This document shows positions 43,352 to 53,115 of a stretch of 64,000 nucleotides of DNA, piece after piece (within the stretch, counting starts at the first letter, position 1; every line of letters starts with the position of its first letter). Source of the stretch: Halalkalibaculum roseum (GTDB taxonomy: Bacteria > Bacteroidota > Rhodothermia > Balneolales > Balneolaceae). The stretch lies in assembly GCF_011059145.1 (NCBI RefSeq), contig NZ_JAALLT010000002.1, positions 1 through 64,000 on the forward strand. Direction: 5' to 3'. Under the pieces are notes generated by a model. That model did not search any database. It was given only the letters and a program-made list of their open reading frames with translations, and was not told where the DNA came from. A program made the translations under genes and the position numbers.

Positions 43352-44464
43352 CTACACTTCTACTTTTATTTTGGAAGGGGAGATACCGTATTTCTCTTTG
43401 AAACACTTGGCAAAATAGGAGGGGTTCGAGAATCCCAGCTCATATGCGATTTCAGATATTGTCAACTCTCTTTCCTTAATGAGGTTAAGTGCGTATCTGA
43501 GTCTGACATCCCTTAAAAACTGTACCGGAGAGGTGTTTGACATAGAATTTAGTTTGCGATACAACTGTGCCCGGCTCAATCCGATTTCTTTACTTAGCTT
43601 GGCAATAGTAAAGTTAACCTTTGAAATATTCATGTTTATGTGATCGAATAACTGCTGAATAAATACCTGGTCGGATTTATCGATAACCGTGATGCCTTTT
43701 CCATCCATTTCTGTTCGGCATAAAACGCTTATCTCCTGGAACTCAACCGGCAGTGCAATTTTCCCATTTTCAGCAATTTTACCATACCACATACTTTGAT
43801 TCAGTGCTTTTTGAAAAATCCGGTCATCCGTATTAGTAACCGGTTCCCCAATACACAAACCCATCGTAAACCTGAAATTCCATTCATTGGAAGCATACTT
43901 CTCTTTATGGGAGAGAAATTCTTCCTGTATCTCTTTGGCACAAAGCAAACAGCTTTCCGGGGTATTAAAAACAGCAATAAGTCTATCAAAAGATAATTGG
44001 TTAACAACTGTGCCATTATTTTTGAGAATCAATTGTTCGGCATATTTAATAGGCTTATGAGGCAATTTTAGCTGATCAAAATCAATAAAATGCGACAAAC
44101 GTGTGACAGCGATAATGTCCAGATTTAGAATAAATCTGTATCCTCTATCAACATCTCCGTTTTTATCGACAACTAAATCATCTTTGTCTCTCAGGTCATT
44201 TCCCATAAAGGCCGAGTACAGTCCACCTTCTACTTCTACGATGTTACAGGCGGTTACTCCATTTGCCAAAAGGTGCGTCTTTTGGATAGCATCTTTATTC
44301 GGGGCTTTCATCAAACAGAAAACTTTACCGCTGTCTTCGTTTACCCAATAGGCCAGGTATTTAACATCATACTTTTCCTGAACGGCCAAATCTTTGAGGT
44401 GCGCTTTTTCTGCTTCCTGAATTTTTATTCCCGGGACATCGTGACAATCCATGTATAAAGGCAT
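43352..44464 (-). CDS. DUF4242 - cyclase-like - AraC regulator (copy 1)
   Basis: A 370-residue regulator with three parts. Residues 1 to about 88 are a DUF4242 domain (MPLYMDCHDVPGI), a family that includes a nickel-binding protein. Residues about 105-260 resemble a degenerate nucleotide-cyclase/CHD fold (FNTPESCLLCAKEIQEEFL and RFTMGLCIGEPV). The C-terminal 90 residues are an AraC-type double helix-turn-helix (IGLSRAQLYRKLNSMSNTSP and ELGFSNPSYFAKCFKEKYG). It has a close paralogue of the same layout immediately upstream, and both are on the minus strand. Ligand and targets are unknown. Confidence 0.83.
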   Translation of the reverse strand: MPLYMDCHDVPGIKIQEAEKAHLKDLAVQEKYDVKYLAYWVNEDSGKVFCLMKAPNKDAIQKTHLLANGVTACNIVEVEGGLYSAFMGNDLRDKDDLVVDKNGDVDRGYRFILNLDIIAVTRLSHFIDFDQLKLPHKPIKYAEQLILKNNGTVVNQLSFDRLIAVFNTPESCLLCAKEIQEEFLSHKEKYASNEWNFRFTMGLCIGEPVTNTDDRIFQKALNQSMWYGKIAENGKIALPVEFQEISVLCRTEMDGKGITVIDKSDQVFIQQLFDHINMNISKVNFTIAKLSKEIGLSRAQLYRKLNSMSNTSPVQFLRDVRLRYALNLIKERELTISEIAYELGFSNPSYFAKCFKEKYGISPSKIKVEV

Positions 44465-44571
44465 TGCAAATGTATTTTAATACGTGGTTTTTTTTAATCT
44501 ATTTCTCAAAATCAGCAATATGTATTAATGCTTTTAAATTCTCTCTGAAATTTTACAGATAACTGTTAAAA

Positions 44572-45675
44572 CTATACCGCTACTTTTGACGCTTTAACTC
44601 CATATTTGTCTTTGAAGCATTTCGAAAAATAGGAAGGATTACTGTACCCGATTTCCATAGCGATCTCAGATATATTGTATTTGTTCTCTTTGATCAATGT
44701 GAGTGCTTTATTCAGACGCATATCCCGAATAAAAGCAACCGGTGAATTCCCGGTTGTGGATTTAACTTTTCTGTAGAGCTGGGTACGGCTAATACCAATA
44801 TCGCGGCAAAGTTTTTCGACGTTAAACTCTTGGTCTGAGATATTCTCCTCGGTGATGTCAAACAGTTGTTCAAGAAACTCTTCTTCTGCCAATTGAATCG
44901 ACTTCAATGCTGCACTGCTGGTTGGTTTCTCCTCTAAAGCACTCAATTTCCGGACCATATTTGATGCTACAATTTCGCCGCTTTCCGCAATCAAGCTGAG
45001 CCGTTGTGCCAAACGTATGGTCGATTCAAATAAGTGGTCGTTCATAGTTACCGGCTGCCCACCGCCGACTCCAATTTTGAAGGTAATATTCCAGGATTCA
45101 TCTTTGGGGTTCTCCATCCTTTTTAAAAATTCCCTCTGGATTTCCATGGCACAGTCCAACGCTTCGTCGGCTTCTGTAAAAACGCAGATAAAGCCGTCAT
45201 AGTCATCATTATTAATCTCTCTACCATCATACGAAGGAATAATTTGCCGGATCAGTTTTTTGGGCTTGTCAGGAATGACTAAATGCCTTAAATCATCGGA
45301 GTTCGTCGCTTTAGTGATTCCCCAAATATCAATTGCTATTACAAAGCGGTAGGCTTTATCTAACTCTCCGTCTTTACCTAAAACGATACCATGATCCAGT
45401 CGTTGGGATTCCCCCATGAATAATTTATAAAAGCCACTTTCAACTTTAATAATTTTGCATGCGATATTACCGTGAGCTTCCTGGTGCACTCTTTCACAAG
45501 ACTCCTTATCAGGTGCTTCAATAAGGCAGAAAATGGTTCCGGCATCTTCATTTACCCAAAATTGAACATACCTGACACCGTATTTGTCCTGAACAGATTT
45601 ATCTGCCATATGCCCCTTCTTGACCGCATCAATGCTTATATCAGAAACGATATGATAATCCATGAATAGAGGCAT
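44572..45675 (-). CDS. DUF4242 - cyclase-like - AraC regulator (copy 2)
   Basis: A 367-residue paralogue of the preceding gene with the same order: DUF4242 (MPLFMDYHIVSDISIDAVKKGH), a cyclase-like middle (CVFTEADEALDCAMEIQREFL and FKIGVGGGQPV), and an AraC helix-turn-helix (IGISRTQLYRKVKSTTGNSP and EIGYSNPSYFSKCFKDKYG). The first histidine-containing segment differs from copy 1 (CHD versus YHI), so ligand binding may differ. A 107-bp gap separates it from copy 1. The pair probably arose by tandem duplication. Confidence 0.83.
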   Translation of the reverse strand: MPLFMDYHIVSDISIDAVKKGHMADKSVQDKYGVRYVQFWVNEDAGTIFCLIEAPDKESCERVHQEAHGNIACKIIKVESGFYKLFMGESQRLDHGIVLGKDGELDKAYRFVIAIDIWGITKATNSDDLRHLVIPDKPKKLIRQIIPSYDGREINNDDYDGFICVFTEADEALDCAMEIQREFLKRMENPKDESWNITFKIGVGGGQPVTMNDHLFESTIRLAQRLSLIAESGEIVASNMVRKLSALEEKPTSSAALKSIQLAEEEFLEQLFDITEENISDQEFNVEKLCRDIGISRTQLYRKVKSTTGNSPVAFIRDMRLNKALTLIKENKYNISEIAMEIGYSNPSYFSKCFKDKYGVKASKVAV

Positions 45676-45986
45676 GCTAATAGTTGTTTTTAATCAATTT
45701 ATTACCAATTTAGAAAAAAATGCGGGAATTCAAATTCTATGCTCTTTCAAACCTTTAGGTAGGGTTCTATTTTGAAGCCTTTTCCCTATAAATTCCTTTA
45801 TTGTAGATTAAAGACCGTAGCTACATTGAGTAGTTTAATAATGCTATCTATACAGTCGACATTTTAGCTGACACCCTGCATACCTGGAAAAGTCTGAATA
45901 CTTTTAGGGGTATACGCTGCTATTCAGTAATGCACTAATTCCCGAACTTCTCATTGACTTCTCATTGACCGACTTCTTTATTATCA
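45676..45986. other. Divergent intergenic region before polyphosphate glucokinase
   Basis: A 311-bp region between divergent genes, so it should hold promoters for both. It contains an exact 11-bp tandem pair, ACTTCTCATTG, at 45946-45956 and 45957-45967, just upstream of the glucokinase. Nothing else was recognised. Confidence 0.4.
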
Positions 45987-46742
45987 TTGGATATGGAGAT
46001 ACTAGGAATAGATGTAGGCGGTTCTGGAATAAAAGGGGCTATTGTAGATACCCGGGTAGGGGAACTCAAAACGGAACGATACCGAATTCCAACTCCCAAA
46101 CCGGCAACGCCATCCTCAGTGATTAATACCATTGAGGCCATAATTGATCATTTCGACTGGCAAGGTGTCGTCGGGTGCGGATTTCCGGCTGCTGTTAAAC
46201 ATGAAATTGTAAAAACAGCCTCAAACATTGATGATTCCTGGATTGGTGTAAATGCTTCTGCCCAGATAGAAAAAGGAACAGGGTGCCCGACCTGGCTCGT
46301 CAATGATGTTGATGCAGCAGGGTATGCTGAGGTGGGATTCGGTGCCGGGAAAGATCGGTATGGGACCATCTTTATGGCTGCTTTCGGTACCGGAATCGGA
46401 ACCGCTGTCTTTCACAACCAGCAGTTGGTACCCAATACAGAGTTGGGACACATACCCATGCATGGTATGGCGGCTGAAGATTATGCCGCAAATTCGATCC
46501 GCGAAAAACAGGAGCTGAGCTGGGAAGAGTGGGGAGGCCGGGTAAATGAATACCTTCAGGTCATACAAGCTCTCTTTTGGCCAGATATAGTTATCATCGG
46601 TGGCGGGGTAAGTAAGTATTTTAATGAGTTCAAAGATTTCCTTGACCTCGATACAGAAGTGGTTCCTGCAGAAAATCGTAATCACGCAGGAATTATCGGT
46701 GCAGCAATAGCTGCCTCAGCGAAGCAGAAAGGTCTCGAATAA
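45987..46742 (+). CDS. ppgK: Polyphosphate glucokinase (ROK family)
   Basis: A 251-residue kinase that phosphorylates glucose with polyphosphate (and usually ATP). The phosphate-binding motif [16 protein letters not shown] is at the N-terminus, [14 protein letters not shown] supplies the catalytic Asp, and [10 protein letters not shown] with LGHIPMHG follows. Length and motifs fit PpgK rather than a typical ROK repressor. The start could be 45993 (MEILGID). It stands alone and suggests use of stored polyphosphate. Confidence 0.88.
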   Translation: MDMEILGIDVGGSGIKGAIVDTRVGELKTERYRIPTPKPATPSSVINTIEAIIDHFDWQGVVGCGFPAAVKHEIVKTASNIDDSWIGVNASAQIEKGTGCPTWLVNDVDAAGYAEVGFGAGKDRYGTIFMAAFGTGIGTAVFHNQQLVPNTELGHIPMHGMAAEDYAANSIREKQELSWEEWGGRVNEYLQVIQALFWPDIVIIGGGVSKYFNEFKDFLDLDTEVVPAENRNHAGIIGAAIAASAKQKGLE

Positions 46743-46926
46743 AACTTCAATTGATCGTGACCAAAGAGAACTGATATATCCGGTACATCAAATCTTTGAT
46801 AAAATTTTAGTATAAAAGTAATCTTTAATGGATTTATTGTTCTGATCAAGGAAAATCACTTGATTTTGCTCTGAATTCCGCTCTTATTTGAAGTATTAAC
46901 TGCCATTCGTAAAAAACGGGATAGCG

Positions 46927-48666
46927 ATGAGGTATCTGGCAGCACTGTTTTTTGTTTTCTGTGCTGCGTATGAACTCCATGCGCAGATGCCTATCCCACA
47001 GGATCCCCATATTTCAGATACCGCACTGGTTCATTCCCTGATCGATTCCAGTTTTGAATATTCTTTTTCCGATCCCGATACCGCCATAAAATTTGCAAAA
47101 AGGGCAAAAAGACTTTCTGAATCCCTGAATTATTCAAAAGGTATTGCAGAAGCACACGGAGAGCTGGGGTATTCCTTCAACAGAAAGGGTGAGTTTGACC
47201 GGGCGATAGATCATTTTGATAAAGGGATTAGGCTGTTGCGTGCTTTGAGAGATACGATGGGACTAATAGCACAGCTAAATGATCTTGGATCGACCTACAG
47301 CAGCATGAGTGAATATAATACGGCACTGGAGCACTATTTTGAATCACTAGAGCTGTGTGAGGCTATCGGGCTCGAGCGGGGCATCAGTTCAAATTTAGGA
47401 AATATCGGCCTTGCTTACTTTGAGCTGGACCGGGATGAAAAGGCGATGGAGTTTTACAAGCGGGCACTTGAAATCAATCAGCGGTTGGAGAATAAAAACT
47501 CACTCGCCACAAATTATAATAATTTGGGTCTATTGCATGGGGATCAGGGCAGGTATGAGGAAGCATTGGATTTTCATTTCAAAGCTCTGGTTATCAGGCA
47601 AGAACTGGGGTACACCCTGAGTATAGCCAACAGTCTGAACAATATCGGTCGGGTTTATATGCAGAAAGGTGAACACGACAAGGCCATGAAGTATCTTAAT
47701 CGAGCTCTTCAGGTAAATGACGGAAAAGACAAAGATCTCAGCTCAATTATTCATGAAAATATGACTAAGACCTATATCTCGATGGGTAAATTGGATTCAG
47801 CCCGAGTGCATGGAGAGCAGACGCTGGACTTATCACGTGAATATGGTAGTAAACTCGGAGTAAAAGTGGGTTATGAATTGCTCACGGATATTTATCTCAA
47901 GTTGGGTAATTACAAGCGTGCTTTTGAAAACCAGCGCAAGCTTATGGTCGTAAAAGACAGTATTCTGAATGCAGAGAAAAGCAAGCAGATCAGTGAGCTA
48001 CAGACCAAATACGAAACCAGGCAAAAAGAGCAGGAGATAGCACTATTGGAACAAGAAAAGGAACAGGAGGCCATGTTGCGCAATGCATTTCTGGCAGGAC
48101 TTGTTCTCATCGGAATAATTGGTTTTCTGATCTACAACCGGCAGCGTCTGAAAATCAAGAAGAACAGAACCGAGCTTGAAAACAAACGTCTACATGAAGA
48201 ACAGCTGGAAAAAGATCTGGAGTTCAAGAATAGGCAACTTACTACCCACTCCCTGCACCTGGTTCAGAAGAATGAAGCCATGAGAGAACTCAAACAGGAG
48301 ATCGAATTGCTGAAAGAAGAAAGTGCCGGGGAAGTCAGTCGGGATCTACAGAAACTCCAAAATAAAGTTGACTATAGTTTCAACCTGGATGAAGACTGGG
48401 AAGAGTTCAAACTCTATTTTGAAGAGGTGCACACCGGTTTTTTTGAGGCTCTGAAAGAACAGTATCCGGACCTCACTTCCAACGAGTTGCGCCTTTCAGC
48501 ACTGGCCAAACTTAATCTCTCTATAAAAGAGACCGCTACCATACTGGGCATCAGACCCGATAGTGTTAAAACGGCGCGTTATCGCCTGCGCAAAAAGCTG
48601 GGGATGGAAACCGAAGAGAAACTGACTGATTTTATGATGGCTGTAGAGAAAGAGCAGGTGGGCTAG
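46927..48666 (+). CDS. TPR protein with membrane helix and LuxR-like helix-turn-helix
   Basis: A 579-residue protein. A signal peptide (to HAQ near residue 20) leads to about seven tetratricopeptide repeats (about 60-350; for example EKAMEFYKRALEINQRLENK). A coiled coil comes next, then a transmembrane helix near 393-410 (AFLAGLVLIGIIGFLIYN). A second coiled coil and a C-terminal LuxR/GerE-like helix-turn-helix follow (LTSNELRLSALAKLNLSIKETA then DSVKTARYRLRKKLG). This architecture is common in Bacteroidota as a putative one-component membrane regulator. Signal and targets are unknown. Confidence 0.85.
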   Translation: MRYLAALFFVFCAAYELHAQMPIPQDPHISDTALVHSLIDSSFEYSFSDPDTAIKFAKRAKRLSESLNYSKGIAEAHGELGYSFNRKGEFDRAIDHFDKGIRLLRALRDTMGLIAQLNDLGSTYSSMSEYNTALEHYFESLELCEAIGLERGISSNLGNIGLAYFELDRDEKAMEFYKRALEINQRLENKNSLATNYNNLGLLHGDQGRYEEALDFHFKALVIRQELGYTLSIANSLNNIGRVYMQKGEHDKAMKYLNRALQVNDGKDKDLSSIIHENMTKTYISMGKLDSARVHGEQTLDLSREYGSKLGVKVGYELLTDIYLKLGNYKRAFENQRKLMVVKDSILNAEKSKQISELQTKYETRQKEQEIALLEQEKEQEAMLRNAFLAGLVLIGIIGFLIYNRQRLKIKKNRTELENKRLHEEQLEKDLEFKNRQLTTHSLHLVQKNEAMRELKQEIELLKEESAGEVSRDLQKLQNKVDYSFNLDEDWEEFKLYFEEVHTGFFEALKEQYPDLTSNELRLSALAKLNLSIKETATILGIRPDSVKTARYRLRKKLGMETEEKLTDFMMAVEKEQVG

Positions 48667-49109
48667 ATTTCTCTAATACATTGATACTCAAAAAGGTTAT
48701 TCCCCTGTAAGTATTCATTTTATGTAGAGTAATTATCTGATGGGATATTTGCCAAAGGCATCCCTATGGGAAAAGCCGCCGGGTGTATTGAGATGTTGTT
48801 CTAACTATAGATATTCAAAATTCCTTGCTCTTTGGCCGCCCAAAATTTTATAATGACTTTTCCGCAATACCTCCGGACCCCCGTCTTAATAAGAAATAAA
48901 AGAACTGCTTTTATAAAAGAGAAAGCAAATGACTTAGAACCCCTAAGCTATGCTAAGTTATTTCTTTCTCATTCCGCCGCTTCGCTACGGAATGAATAGG
49001 TTGCCTAATGTTTTCTCTGTCGTGGAATGAGGATGCTGTTTTGCTACATAATAAGAATACGGGTAACTAAATATTAACTTCATCCTACATTAATCCAACC
49101 GGATGCAAC
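48667..49109. other. Intergenic region with a small hairpin
   Basis: A 443-bp stretch between convergent genes. It has an 8-bp stem TCATTCCG/CGGAATGA at 48969-48976 and 48988-48995, which could be a weak terminator or a dispersed palindrome. No gene was recognised. Confidence 0.4.
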
Positions 49110-49679
49110 TTAAAAGCTTAGTCCAACTCCCAGGGAAAAGCGCTCGTAGCTTAGATTGTTTTCGATGGAGGAGAAGGCATCAGCGGGCTCAAAATAGGTA
49201 GCCCGATCGAGATTGAACGCGACGCTGACATGCCAGGCCAACTTCCCGGAAGTTTCGAACTGCAGACCCAGTCCCGGGTTGAGCATAAGTCCGCCCGAAT
49301 GAGAATTCACCGTATCTTCTTTATCGGTTAGTAAGCTTATATTGTAACCGCTTTTGAGAAAGAAAAAGGGACGGATATCATCCGCCTGAAACTGATACTT
49401 GAAATCGATAAACAGGGGCAGCAGGCTCAACGGGTCATCATAATAGGTGAAACCCACACCCAGGCCGGCTGATACCTTCCGGTTAAATTGAAAACCGTTT
49501 ACCACCCAAAGCCTGGGAGAAGCTGTTGATTGGCCGGGAAGCATGTCTAGTCCCGTAATTAGCACATATCCTCCCTTGCGTCGTTCCAGCCAATCTTTAA
49601 AACTGATTTGGGCAGAACTTTGAAATGGAATAGCGAAACATACTATCAGCACCAGGGGAAAGAGTAGCCTTCTTAGCAT
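49110..49679 (-). CDS. Outer-membrane beta-barrel protein
   Basis: A 189-residue protein with a signal peptide (to SSAQIS, about residue 24). The mature part has alternating strands with glycine and aromatic residues (for example VSAGLGVGFTYYDD and GLMLNPGLGLQFETSG) and ends ERFSLGVGLSF with the terminal Phe of outer-membrane barrels. It resembles small eight-stranded OmpW/opacity-like barrels. Function is unknown. Confidence 0.72.
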   Translation of the reverse strand: MLRRLLFPLVLIVCFAIPFQSSAQISFKDWLERRKGGYVLITGLDMLPGQSTASPRLWVVNGFQFNRKVSAGLGVGFTYYDDPLSLLPLFIDFKYQFQADDIRPFFFLKSGYNISLLTDKEDTVNSHSGGLMLNPGLGLQFETSGKLAWHVSVAFNLDRATYFEPADAFSSIENNLSYERFSLGVGLSF

Positions 49680-49974
49680 CTGTCATGTCGTATTGAATTG
49701 GGGGTATGCCTTACCGAAAGATCCGTTCTCACAAGTATAGTAGGTATTACCTTTTAAAATTGAAATACTAAATGTGTCAGGGGTCATAAACAGCTATGCC
49801 GCTTTATTGTTTACCTATTGTTGACCTAATTCACATTGCCTTTGCCTATATTGCAGATTAGCTTTTCAACAGACGCATTGGGTGTTCATGTGTGTCACTT
49901 AAGGATACTTTTTGCCCGCTGGTTTCAGCTTATAAATCAGATGGAAGTAAGTATAATTTAAAATTGAGATACTT

Positions 49975-50646
49975 ATGACTGAGCAAAACAATCAAACTGA
50001 TCCGGAATTCATCGCAGCCCAGCTTAAAAAACCATCAGGCGATTTTGCCGAAGAAGTTGGTATGAAAATGAACCGGGTAAACAAACCGCTATTTGATCTG
50101 ACAGTGGAAACTATGCAGCTGCAGGGTACGGAACGGCTGCTTGAGATTGGTTTTGGCACCGGTGCCTTTTTCAAGGATCTTTTCAAGTATGCCGATGATC
50201 TAAAGGTGAGCGGAATTGACTTCTCTGAGGAGATGGTGAAATTAGCCCAATCAAATAATAAGAAGGTTATTGATGAAGGCTTGCTAAATGTGAAATGGGG
50301 AGAAAGTGATGATTTGCCGTTTTCTGATTCCACATTCGACAAAGTCTACTGCAATATGGTCGTTTACTTCTGGGATCAACCGGGAAAACATCTATCAGAA
50401 GTTCATCGGGTGCTTAAACCCGGCGGCAAATTCTATACCGGTATACGTTCCCGAGAGAGCATGCTGGTTTTTCCTTTTGTTGAGTTTGGATTTAACCTTT
50501 ATGCAGCTGAAGAGTGGAAAGAAATACTATCCGAAAATGGATTCATCGTTACCAATGAACAGGTATCCTTAGATCCCGAACTGGATTTTGAAGGCAATAC
50601 GCTGCAATTGGAATCGCACTGTATTGTCGCTGCTAAGAATGGTTGA
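49975..50646 (+). CDS. Class I SAM-dependent methyltransferase
   Basis: A 223-residue methyltransferase. Motif I is LLEIGFGTGAFFKDL, the acidic residue after beta-2 is in VSGIDFSEEMV, and LPFSDSTFDKVYCNMVVYF plus VLKPGGKFYTG follow. The substrate is not predictable. It lies 30 bp before a membrane methyltransferase gene, so the two are probably cotranscribed. Confidence 0.87.
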   Translation: MTEQNNQTDPEFIAAQLKKPSGDFAEEVGMKMNRVNKPLFDLTVETMQLQGTERLLEIGFGTGAFFKDLFKYADDLKVSGIDFSEEMVKLAQSNNKKVIDEGLLNVKWGESDDLPFSDSTFDKVYCNMVVYFWDQPGKHLSEVHRVLKPGGKFYTGIRSRESMLVFPFVEFGFNLYAAEEWKEILSENGFIVTNEQVSLDPELDFEGNTLQLESHCIVAAKNG

Positions 50647-50676
50647 AGCCTGAAAAATAAAGTCATACCAAAAACA

Positions 50677-51417
50677 ATGATCACTATGAAACGTTTTTTA
50701 GTTCTACTTTATGCCGTAATAGCTTACCTGTTATTTTTTGCCACATTCCTTTACATGATTCTTTTCCTGGGAAATTACTCTGAACTACTACCAAAAACCG
50801 TTAACAGCGGGGACGAGATAGCATTGATGCCTGCCGTGCTGATTAATCTGGGGCTCATCGCTCTTTTCGGCTTGCAACACTCCATCATGGCAAGGAAGTC
50901 ATTCAAAAAGTGGTGGACCCAATATGTGGCATGGCCTGTTGAGCGAAGTACCTACGTGCTCTTTTCAACCTTTGCTCTTATTTTGCTTCTCTGGTTGTGG
51001 CAACCGATAAACGAACCGGTATGGGAAGTGAATGCTACCTGGGTATCACTGATACTCAGTTGGGGTTTCTGGCTGGGTTGGTTGGTGCTGTTTCTCTCAA
51101 CGTATATGATCGATCACTTCAGACTCTTTGGACTTCGACAAGCGTGGAGCTACTGGAAAGGGGAAGAGCTACAGCCACCGAAATTTATGGAACCTGGTTT
51201 TTACAAGTATGTACGCCATCCGCTAATGCTGGGCTTTTTGATAGCCTTCTGGTCCGTACCGAGAATGACTGTAGGGCAACTGATTTTCTCAGCAGGAATG
51301 ACGACGTATATATTTATAGGTGTCTACTTTGAGGAGAAAGCAATGCTACGTCGGTTCGGAGAGAAGTACGAGGACTATAGGGAACGCGTGCCTAAATTTT
51401 TTCCGGGTCTGAAATAA
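50677..51417 (+). CDS. mddA: Methanethiol S-methyltransferase-like membrane protein (MddA family)
   Basis: A 246-residue membrane methyltransferase related to isoprenylcysteine methyltransferases/NnrU. It has five to six hydrophobic helices, LFGLQHSIMARKSFKKWW, the conserved Y(K)YVRHPLMLGFLIAFW, and the tail EEKAMLRRFGEKYEDYRERVPKFFP. MddA makes dimethyl sulfide from methanethiol. The pattern (QHS, VRHPL, EE) fits MddA well, but related enzymes cannot be excluded. The start may be 50686 (MKRFLVLLY). Several methyltransferase genes surround it. Confidence 0.8.
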   Translation: MITMKRFLVLLYAVIAYLLFFATFLYMILFLGNYSELLPKTVNSGDEIALMPAVLINLGLIALFGLQHSIMARKSFKKWWTQYVAWPVERSTYVLFSTFALILLLWLWQPINEPVWEVNATWVSLILSWGFWLGWLVLFLSTYMIDHFRLFGLRQAWSYWKGEELQPPKFMEPGFYKYVRHPLMLGFLIAFWSVPRMTVGQLIFSAGMTTYIFIGVYFEEKAMLRRFGEKYEDYRERVPKFFPGLK

Positions 51418-51710
51418 AAAGGTTGAGCACCGGTTCACGCTAAAAAATGCTCTGTTTGAAAAATCCGTCTAGTTCTTAAAGATAAATCTTACTACATTTT
51501 ATTTAAGTCTCTAATATTTAGAAAGATAGAGCAAACAGAGATAGAAAGTTTTGTTCACTGAACTTACTGGTTCTAGATGGGAAAATGACTCAATAACTGA
51601 CTGAACTATTTTGATGGAACCTGCCTCTTCCGTCACTGTGCTGATAATATTGAAACGATTCTCTTCAGCCAGTTGCAGGTATTAATAACTAAGAGAATGG
51701 AGGTTATCTT

Positions 51711-52238
51711 ATGGCCGATCCAAATACTATTAAGAATGTATTCAAAAGAAATGTAAAGGCGCTCAAACTACGGCCTTCTATAGGTCAGAGTACTGCATTG
51801 ACCCATGTTCATGTTGTCGACGGTACTACCTGTGAAATCGTAAGCGGATCAAAGCGCTTAACCGTTGATGTGGGGAAGGATGCCGGTGGAAATGATGCCG
51901 GTCCCGGACCGGGTATACTTGAGAGAGCAGCATTAGGAAGCTGTCTTGCCATTGGCTACGCTACCTGGGCTGCGTATCTGGAGATTCCAATCGACGATAT
52001 AAAGGTGGATGTAGAAACCGAATTTGATGCAAGGGGACAGTTCGGAGTTGCAGATATTCCCCCCGGCTTTAAATCGATCCGGTATTCAGTGACGATTGAG
52101 AGTCCGGCATCCGAAGAAGAAATCAAAAGGCTGGTTGAAAAGGCTGACAAGTACAGTCCGGTGCGTGATGATTTTCAAAGAGCAATTCCCATACAGAGAG
52201 AACTTACCATAAAATCTTCGATAAAGGAGTGGACATGA
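51711..52238 (+). CDS. OsmC-family protein lacking the second cysteine
   Basis: A 175-residue OsmC/Ohr-fold protein. The first reactive-cysteine motif is present in ALGSCLAIGYATWA. The usual second cysteine of the C-terminal motif (CPV-like) is replaced: the segment reads KYSPVRDDF. A standard two-cysteine hydroperoxide-reduction cycle would therefore need another thiol. It overlaps or nearly abuts the following methyltransferase gene (stop at 52238), so the two are translationally coupled. Confidence 0.83.
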   Translation: MADPNTIKNVFKRNVKALKLRPSIGQSTALTHVHVVDGTTCEIVSGSKRLTVDVGKDAGGNDAGPGPGILERAALGSCLAIGYATWAAYLEIPIDDIKVDVETEFDARGQFGVADIPPGFKSIRYSVTIESPASEEEIKRLVEKADKYSPVRDDFQRAIPIQRELTIKSSIKEWT

Positions 52239-53056
52239 AACCGGAATTACAACGAAGGGTACAAAAGTACGGTTGGGATTATTCCTCGCCGTATTATGAG
52301 TCCGGCTGGCAGCGGCAGCTTTGGCCGGCACAGGCACGTCTGTTGGAGGCAGCTAATATATGTTCAGGAGAAGAGGTGCTGGACATCTCCTGTGGCACGG
52401 GGCTGGTGACTTTTCCTATTGCCGAAACGGTAGGTGTTGAAGGTTCTGTCACTGCTATAGATCTTTCGGAAGGCATGATTGAAAAAGCCGGAAAAATTGC
52501 CAAAGAGAGAAATATCACCGGTGTTAATTTCCAAGCTATGGATGCTGAGGAGCTCGACTTTGCGGATGAGTCTTTTGATCTGGCTATCAATTCACTGGGA
52601 TTGATGTATTACCCCGATCCAGACACAGCGAATTTGGAAATGTTTCGGGTTCTGAGGGCCGGGGGTAGAGCAGCAGCGTTGGTATGGGGCCGAAGAAAAG
52701 CCTGCGGTTGGGCAGAGATATTTCCTATTGTTGACCGGCGCGTTAAGACAGATGTATGCCCCTTGTTTTTCCAGTTAGGTACAGGTGGAAACCTGCAAAG
52801 GTCATTTGAAAAAGCAGGATTCAGTGAAGTGACGACGGATCGTTTTGATGTAACACTTCACTACGATTCGGACGAAGAAGCTATTATTGGTGCTTTTCTG
52901 GGAGGTGCTGTTGCTTTGGCCTACCGGAAGTTCGACGAGTCTACCAAGAGAGAAGCCCATGAAGAGTACCTGGAATCCATTGAACCCTATCATGATGGGG
53001 AAGGTCATTTTGATATCCCCGGTGAGTTTGTCATCGTTACGGGTAGAAAAATTTAG
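52235..53056 (+). CDS. Class I SAM-dependent methyltransferase (UbiE-like)
   Basis: A 273-residue methyltransferase with VLDISCGTGLVTFPIAE (motif I), VTAIDLSEGMIEKA, and the post-motif LDFADESFDLAINSLGLMYYPD followed by VLRAGGRAA. The start is placed at 52235 because AAAGGAG sits 5 bases before it; an ATG at 52229 lies too close to that site. It overlaps the OsmC stop by 4 bp (ATGA), indicating coupling. The substrate is unknown. Confidence 0.85.
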   Translation: MKPELQRRVQKYGWDYSSPYYESGWQRQLWPAQARLLEAANICSGEEVLDISCGTGLVTFPIAETVGVEGSVTAIDLSEGMIEKAGKIAKERNITGVNFQAMDAEELDFADESFDLAINSLGLMYYPDPDTANLEMFRVLRAGGRAAALVWGRRKACGWAEIFPIVDRRVKTDVCPLFFQLGTGGNLQRSFEKAGFSEVTTDRFDVTLHYDSDEEAIIGAFLGGAVALAYRKFDESTKREAHEEYLESIEPYHDGEGHFDIPGEFVIVTGRKI

Positions 53057-53068
53057 AAACGTATCCTA

Positions 53069-53105
53069 AAAGACATGCCAAGTTTCTAAAACCTGGCATG
53101 TCTTT
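53069..53105 (+). terminator. Intrinsic terminator between convergent genes
   Basis: A 12-bp perfect stem (53069-53080 with 53094-53105) that extends further into the loop, followed by CTGTTTTT. It ends the methyltransferase transcript and may also serve the convergent subtilase gene. Confidence 0.85.
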
Positions 53106-53115
53106 CTGTTTTTAA

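Noticed and set aside
48667-49109. Possible tRNA or small RNA in the gap after the TPR gene
   Set aside because: The only hairpin is an 8-bp stem, with no cloverleaf or CCA-type end.
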